From Palsa-892 sp035556215 (GTDB lineage: Bacteria; Pseudomonadota; Alphaproteobacteria; Rhizobiales; Xanthobacteraceae), in assembly GCA_035556215.1 (NCBI GenBank), contig DATMFI010000027.1:1-64000 (forward strand): a DNA stretch of 64,000 bases. The letters are read 5' to 3'. The notes beneath the pieces were generated by a model that had not been told where the DNA came from, searched no databases, and saw nothing but the letters and a program-made list of their open reading frames with translations. The position numbers and the translations under genes were made by a program. Shown one piece after another: positions 60,194 to 64,000 of this stretch. How positions within the stretch are numbered: the first letter of the stretch is position 1; every line of letters starts with the position of its first letter.

Positions 60194-60224
60194 AAAAGCC
60201 CCGCTCTAGAGCGGGGCTTTTTTT
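60194..60224 (+). terminator. Bidirectional intrinsic terminator
   Basis: A 12-bp stem AAAAGCCCCGCT/AGCGGGGCTTTT with a ctag loop is followed by more T. It separates two convergent genes and can serve both. Confidence 0.92.
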
Positions 60225-60241
60225 GTTGACGGCTGCGAATA

Positions 60242-60514
60242 TCAGCGGGCGAGGATCACGCGCACCGGCCGCTGCAGGACCGGGGCCGAGGAAGAGGCGG
60301 TGCCTGAGCTGCTGCTTGCAAGCTGATAGGTTTCGCTCACGAACGACATCATGGCGGCGCGGCGGGCGGCGATGGCCTGGCCCAGAATGAGGCCGAGCAC
60401 CACGACCAGAATACCGAAGACGGCGACAAACGCCGTCCAGAAGATGATCGGGTCGCGCGAATAGGGCAATTCGCGATGATGATGCGGCGCGATCGGGGCC
60501 GTTGAGCGGGTCAT
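60242..60514 (-). CDS. Small single-pass membrane protein
   Basis: The 90-residue protein has a polar start with a His cluster (APHHHRELPY), one strong transmembrane helix (IFWTAFVAVFGILVVVLGLILG) and a Ser-rich C-terminus (LASSSSGTASSS). It has a plausible ribosome-binding site and good coding character. It is convergent with the secreted protein gene and divergent from the hydrolase gene. Function unknown. Confidence 0.65.
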   Translation of the reverse strand: MTRSTAPIAPHHHRELPYSRDPIIFWTAFVAVFGILVVVLGLILGQAIAARRAAMMSFVSETYQLASSSSGTASSSAPVLQRPVRVILAR

Positions 60515-60666
60515 GACGGGCGCTCCCTTTATGGCACGGCTGAGTTGCCGGTTTGGCGTGTTAACGCCGCTTGCGCCCTGCGGGTTCCAGAGCCTTCCGG
60601 ACGCGAGCCATTGTGCGAAACCCGCTTATCGGCCAGATTGCATGCTGGCTCGGGGGTTGAATCGAT

Positions 60667-61332
60667 ATGCAATTCGCACGGCTGGCGCGTTTTACGCTTC
60701 TCGGCGTCATGGCCTGCGCGCTGTTATTGCCGCTTTCCGGCAGCGGCAGCCGCGCGGTGGCGCAAAGCGGCGCCAACGCCGCGCCGCAGGTGCGCATCTA
60801 CATGATGCGCGGGCTGCTCGGCGTCTTCTCCCTCGGCATCGATACGCTCGCCGATCGCTTGCGCGCGCAGGGTTACGATCCGCGCATCTACGCCTGGGAT
60901 CAGTGGGGCTCGATCGCGAGCGACATCCTTGCCAGGAACCGCGCCGGGGAAACCGGCCAGATCATATTGATCGGCCACTCGCTCGGCTCCGACTCGACGA
61001 TCCAGGTCGCAAGCGCCGTGCGGCAGGCCAATATTCCGATCGATCTGATCGTCACCTTCGACATCACGCAGCCGCTGCGCGTGCCGAGCAACGTGCAGCG
61101 CTTCATCAACTATTATCAGGACAACGGTTTCGGCAAGGTCGCGCAGCCGGGCTATGGCTTCACCGGCGAACTGGTGAATGTCGATCTCACCGCCGACCAC
61201 ACCGTCACGCATACCAATATCGACAAGAACCCGCGGCTGCAGGAACTCGTCGTCGAAAAAGTGTTCGATGTCGCCTTCCAGCAAACCAAGAAGACCCCGG
61301 CGCGCCAGCGCAAGCGGCAGGCGGGAAGCTGA
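60667..61332 (+). CDS. Secreted alpha/beta hydrolase-like protein
   Basis: The 221-residue protein has a signal peptide (MQFARLARFTLLGVMACALLLPL to AVAQ). Its lipase-like domain has the nucleophile elbow in LIGHSLGSD, an acid candidate in VTFDITQP and a late His in TADHTVTH. It opens with YMMRGLLGVFSLGIDTLADR, a pattern seen in small thioesterase-like exported proteins. Substrate unknown. It is complete but short for an alpha/beta hydrolase. It is convergent with the gene at 61453. Confidence 0.8.
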   Translation: MQFARLARFTLLGVMACALLLPLSGSGSRAVAQSGANAAPQVRIYMMRGLLGVFSLGIDTLADRLRAQGYDPRIYAWDQWGSIASDILARNRAGETGQIILIGHSLGSDSTIQVASAVRQANIPIDLIVTFDITQPLRVPSNVQRFINYYQDNGFGKVAQPGYGFTGELVNVDLTADHTVTHTNIDKNPRLQELVVEKVFDVAFQQTKKTPARQRKRQAGS

Positions 61333-61348
61333 AAGCGGGATGACGCCG

Positions 61349-61440
61349 TGGCCGGGATTGCCGGCCAGCCCGCGTCCTGACGATCACTCAGCAAGCAAGC
61401 TGGATGCCCGGCACATGGCACAGGGTACAGGGCCGGGCAT
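61349..61440. repeat. Two palindromic hairpins at a convergent junction
   Basis: The first stem is GGCCGG/CCGGCC at 61350-61366. The second is ATGCCCGGC (61404-61412) paired with GCCGGGCAT (61432-61440) around a 19-base loop. They lie between two convergent genes and belong to the junction-hairpin series. Confidence 0.5.
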
Positions 61441-61452
61441 GACAGGGCTTTT

Positions 61453-61920
61453 TCATTCAACGAAACAAATCACTTTGCCGCGGGCCTTGAGCGTCTTTGC
61501 CTCCGAAGACTGCTCCGTTTCCATGTTTTCGATCGTCAGCCGGTAGCTGCCCTTGTAAGTGCCTTCGTCCTTATCCTTGCCGCGCTGGACAGCTTCGATC
61601 ACCAGGTCCAGCGCGCCGAACAATCCCTGGCTGCGCTCGGTATAGAGCTGGAGTTTGAAGTCGCGGCCGTCGATCCAGTGCTGGCTGATCGCCTCGCGGT
61701 CGAGCGAAAGCTTGCGGAAATCCGCGGGCGTATCTTTCAAAAGACTTTCGATCTCGGCGCGGAAATTCAGCAGCGCCGCGGCGCCGCCGCGCTGCATGCC
61801 GGCATTGATCTCGAACTTCACGTTGTTGTCGGCGGCTTCGCAACCGAAGCCGCCCGTGGCAAGGGCGGGGAGGGGCGCCAGCGCGACGGCGGCGGACAGG
61901 GCGATGCGGAGCAGCGTCAT
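61453..61920 (-). CDS. Secreted protein of unknown function
   Basis: The 155-residue protein has a signal peptide (MTLLRIALSAAVALAPLPALA) and a mature domain with one early Cys (GFGCEAAD) and one near the end (KVICFVE). Sequence patterns (DREAISQHWIDGRDFKLQLY, then YRLTIENME) suggest a beta-rich domain, but I recognise no family. It is divergent from the right-hand RNA element, whose promoter lies 18 bp from its start codon. Confidence 0.75.
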   Translation of the reverse strand: MTLLRIALSAAVALAPLPALATGGFGCEAADNNVKFEINAGMQRGGAAALLNFRAEIESLLKDTPADFRKLSLDREAISQHWIDGRDFKLQLYTERSQGLFGALDLVIEAVQRGKDKDEGTYKGSYRLTIENMETEQSSEAKTLKARGKVICFVE

Positions 61921-61937
61921 GGCCGCAGTTTAGCGGC

Positions 61938-61966
61938 TTGACAACAATTGCATATAGGATTATATT
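61938..61966 (+). promoter_or_regulatory. Sigma-70-type promoter of the right RNA element
   Basis: TTGACA (61938-61943), a 17-base spacer and TATATT (61961-61966) predict a start near 61973. The block around the -10 box is the same as at the left copy. Confidence 0.6.
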
Positions 61967-61972
61967 CTTTCC

Positions 61973-62408
61973 TGTCTCGATCCACCGGGTTCAGGGCCCG
62001 GATTATTGAGGGGCGTTTCTAGAGGCGTCTTGAAATGCGGATCGGGAGCGGTGGCTTTGCAGAGGTTCGCAGCCTTTGCATCGCGGCCCAAGCTGCGTGT
62101 TCCCGGCGAAGATGGCTCTTCGCCACGGACGCCGGTGACATTGTCCGAGGGCTCATCCGGGTCGTCGGCCGGTGTTGAGCGTCGAAAGCGGTGGTTAGCA
62201 AAGTAACACCACCGGGGGCCGCGCAGAGCAAGCCGATTAAACACCGTGCGCGGGACGCTGGTTACGAGCCGGCGACTGCGGTGAGTACATATTTCGGTGT
62301 GTTCTTCATTTTTCACACCGAGCCGTGGAGACCGGCAAGTCTCCGGCGTTCCGCGCCGCCCTCATTTTGAAGGGCGCGAATGGGGTAAACCCCAAGCGCG
62401 CTTATTTT
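61973..62408 (+). ncRNA. Right copy of a repeated structured RNA, about 430 nt
   Basis: From the promoter rightward there is a series of hairpins. They are GGCGAAGA-tggc-TCTTCGCC (62105-62124), GGTGGTTA/TAAcACCACC (62190-62213), CCGCGCA/TGCGCGG (62219-62253), CGGTGTG/CACACCG (62295-62320) and GGAGAC/GTCTCC (62327-62344). A terminal GCGCG-aat-GGGG/CCCC-CGCGC stem is followed by TTATTTT (62374-62408). Bases 62083-62257 repeat at 1-175 on the other strand with two mismatches. Short frames on both strands show no ribosome-binding sites or family similarity. I take it as a multicopy non-coding RNA. It could correspond to one of the BjrC-type sRNA families of the Bradyrhizobium/Rhodopseudomonas lineage. 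The stretch to 62699 shows nothing else. Confidence 0.55.
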
Positions 62409-62699
62409 CTGAGGTGTTGGTGAGCTGACGAAGCCTCGGCGCTGAATAAGCGATCGCGAGAACGAAGACGCATGCCCGCAAAACCCGACCACAGCCTCGC
62501 CTAACGCCAGCGGCTGCTCGCGTTGCAGACATTGCATCGGACATTCTCCGAAAACTTGAACGATCGCGCTGCCAAATCGAAAACCTTGCAAAAAGGTTCC
62601 CGCGTCCACGCCTGCGAAGTGTCGCATTGCAAATATCCGGTAAGGAAATTCGCAACGGACAGGGCGCAACGTCCCCCCACACAGAAGGCCAGAGGCCAA

Positions 62700-64000
62700 A
62701 TGCTGCTCGATATCCCCACGCTCGTGATCGTTTCCATCTTCGTCATGGCGATCCTCGGATTGCTGCTCCTGCTCGTCTGGGTGCAGGACCGCTCGATTCA
62801 GGCTTTGGCCTGGTGGGGCGCGGCCTATCTGATCGCGGGACTCTCGATCGCGATGCTTTCCGGCCTGCTGCCGATGAATCAGGCCGTTTCCCTCGATATT
62901 GCGAGCGCGCTCCTGTTCGCCGCCTGCGGCATGTCGTGGAGCGGCGCGCGGTTGTTCGACGGCAAGGAAGTACGGCCGTTCGCGATGTTCGCGGGCGCGC
63001 TGATCTGGCTGATTGCCTGCCTCATCCCCGAATTCGAAGCCTCGGCGATCGGCCGCATGATCATCAGTTCGCTGGTCGTCTCGAACTACACGCTGATTAC
63101 CGCATTCGAGTTGTGGGGCAGCCGTAGCGAGAAACTGGTGACGCGCTGGCCGGCGATGATCGTGCTCGCGCTGCATGGCCTCGTTTTCCCCGCGCAAATT
63201 CCGCTCACCATGTGGCAGCCGGAAGGGCGAGAGCTTGCTTTCGCTTCGAGCGGCTGGATCGCCGTGCTCGCGCTCGAGACGCTGCTTTACGTCATCGCGA
63301 GCGCCTTCATCGTGTTGGCGATGGTCAAGGAGCGGAACGAAAAGGTTCATAAAACGGCGGCAACGATCGATCCCTTGACCGGTATCGCCAACCGCCGCGC
63401 CGTGATCGGCGACGGCAACCGGCTGATCCGCAGCGTCGCCCGGCCGGGCCGGCCGGTGGCGGCGCTGATGTTCGATCTCGACCACTTCAAGAAGATCAAC
63501 GACCGGTTCGGCCATGCGACCGGCGACAGCGCGCTGATCGTCTTCGCCAGTGTCGCCAAGGCCAATCTGCGTTCGACCGATATTGTCGGCCGTCTCGGCG
63601 GCGAGGAATTCGCGGCCGTGCTGCCGAACATGAATGCCGACGAGGCGCTGGCGGCGGCCGACCGCGTGCGGCGGGCTTTCGTCGAGGCGGCCAAGGAAAT
63701 CGACGGCCATCCGGTCATGGGCACGCTTTCGGCGGGCATTGCCATCACCACCGATGCGGCGACGACCGTGGATGCGCTGCTCGCGCGCGCCGACGAGGCG
63801 CTCTATGCAGCCAAGGAAGGCGGCCGCAATCGCGTCGTGGTGGCGGGCGAGGCGGCGCGCGCCGACGAGCCTGCGGCGCCGCCGGTGGCGGCGGGTTCGC
63901 TCGCCGATCAGCGGGCGCGGCTTGCGGCCTTCGCCGCGGAGCGTACGGGCGAGGCAATGCCCGGTTTAACGCCAAGTGAGGCCGATCGCTCAAATTCTAT
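62700..64000 (+). CDS. Membrane-bound diguanylate cyclase (partial, runs off the window)
   Basis: The visible 433 codons contain five or six transmembrane helices in the first 210 residues (starting LVIVSIFVMAILGLLLLLVW). A complete GGDEF domain follows, with DPLTGIANRRAV, FDLDHFKKINDRFG, active motif GGEEF at 300-304 and I-site RSTD at 291-294. It should synthesise cyclic di-GMP. No stop codon is reached by 64000, and the tail after about 400 is Ala-rich linker. The ATG at 62700 begins just before the first helix. Confidence 0.92.
   Translation, partial: MLLDIPTLVIVSIFVMAILGLLLLLVWVQDRSIQALAWWGAAYLIAGLSIAMLSGLLPMNQAVSLDIASALLFAACGMSWSGARLFDGKEVRPFAMFAGALIWLIACLIPEFEASAIGRMIISSLVVSNYTLITAFELWGSRSEKLVTRWPAMIVLALHGLVFPAQIPLTMWQPEGRELAFASSGWIAVLALETLLYVIASAFIVLAMVKERNEKVHKTAATIDPLTGIANRRAVIGDGNRLIRSVARPGRPVAALMFDLDHFKKINDRFGHATGDSALIVFASVAKANLRSTDIVGRLGGEEFAAVLPNMNADEALAAADRVRRAFVEAAKEIDGHPVMGTLSAGIAITTDAATTVDALLARADEALYAAKEGGRNRVVVAGEAARADEPAAPPVAAGSLADQRARLAAFAAERTGEAMPGLTPSEADRSNS

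Noticed and set aside
62006..62206. 66-codon frame within the right RNA element, sharing a 40-residue C-terminus with a frame in the left copy
   Set aside because: The shared protein part follows only from DNA identity. The frame is not kept in the outer shared block, and no ribosome-binding site is visible.
61960..62316. 118-codon minus-strand frame through the right RNA element
   Set aside because: It runs against the promoter and terminator-like signals and through stable hairpins. Similar annotated hypothetical proteins elsewhere would be explained by the repeated RNA.

Overview
The window is a GC-rich, densely coding chromosomal segment from an alphaproteobacterium, most likely a member of the Hyphomicrobiales (Rhizobiales) in or near the Bradyrhizobium/Rhodopseudomonas/Xanthobacteraceae lineage. 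The evidence is the set of lineage-restricted families: CpdR, RcdA (DUF1465), GapR (DUF2312), TrcR (DUF1013), DUF1192, DUF1244, a small aa3-oxidase subunit IV, split proton-translocating transhydrogenase genes (pntAA/pntAB/pntB), a fused PabB-PabC and an mmgR/suhB-type small RNA. I see no phage, insertion sequence, integrase or CRISPR array. The content is core metabolism, cell-cycle control, envelope biogenesis and some accessory secreted proteins.

Layout. 1-5 kb: one arm of a repeated RNA-like element, a lysophospholipase-like hydrolase, metA under a SAM-I/IV-type riboswitch, hisN, an mmgR-like sRNA and an N-formylglutamate amidohydrolase. 5-10 kb: cpdR, tRNA-Val(GAC), rpmJ, a TPR protein, and a glycerate kinase/DUF1036/pyruvate kinase operon. 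10-20.6 kb: DUF1244, gapR, two peptidoglycan-associated proteins (DUF882/M15 and an L,D-transpeptidase), an NtrC-type regulator, PepF, a SIMPL protein and an ABC1 kinase. 20.7-25.6 kb: cytochrome oxidase subunit IV, pntAA-pntAB-pntB, an M48 protease and LemA. 25.7-34.3 kb: a hydrolase, a ModE-like regulator divergent from an aldehyde dehydrogenase, rpsU, a GT25 glycosyltransferase, tartrate dehydratase, purK/purE and a diguanylate cyclase. 34.5-46 kb: ispH-DUF488-thrB-rnhA, trcR, an SDR, a GST/MarR divergent pair, two acyl-CoA synthetases, a TauE-type permease and an acyltransferase. 46-48.6 kb: a cluster of four related small secreted proteins. 49-64 kb: two DUF465 coiled-coil proteins, a peroxiredoxin and DsbD-like pair, AlgH, GNAT, a PAS-GGDEF-EAL protein, quinone oxidoreductase, DUF1192, a putative CtrA-controlled sRNA, rcdA, pabBC, small envelope proteins, the second copy of the repeated RNA element and a membrane diguanylate cyclase that runs off the window.

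How parts may work together. cpdR and rcdA encode adaptors of the ClpXP pathway that degrades CtrA. gapR and trcR are further alphaproteobacterial cell-cycle or chromosome factors. A perfect TTAA-N7-TTAA CtrA-type box lies just upstream of an sRNA-like transcript between DUF1192 and rcdA. Methionine supply (metA) appears to be controlled translationally by SAM. Two divergent gene pairs (aldehyde dehydrogenase/ModE-like regulator and GST/MarR) have clear palindromic operators in their intergenic regions.

Most unusual features. The first is a pair of near-identical, inverted, promoter-equipped, hairpin-rich elements at the two ends of the window, with two mismatches in the 175 bases read side by side. 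They are probably copies of a large non-coding RNA. The second is the cluster of four small secreted proteins that share an ELTxxEAxxCGL signature. One of them carries Asn/Ser/Tyr/Lys pentapeptide repeats and a His/Lys/Phe-rich segment. I recognise no described function for either.
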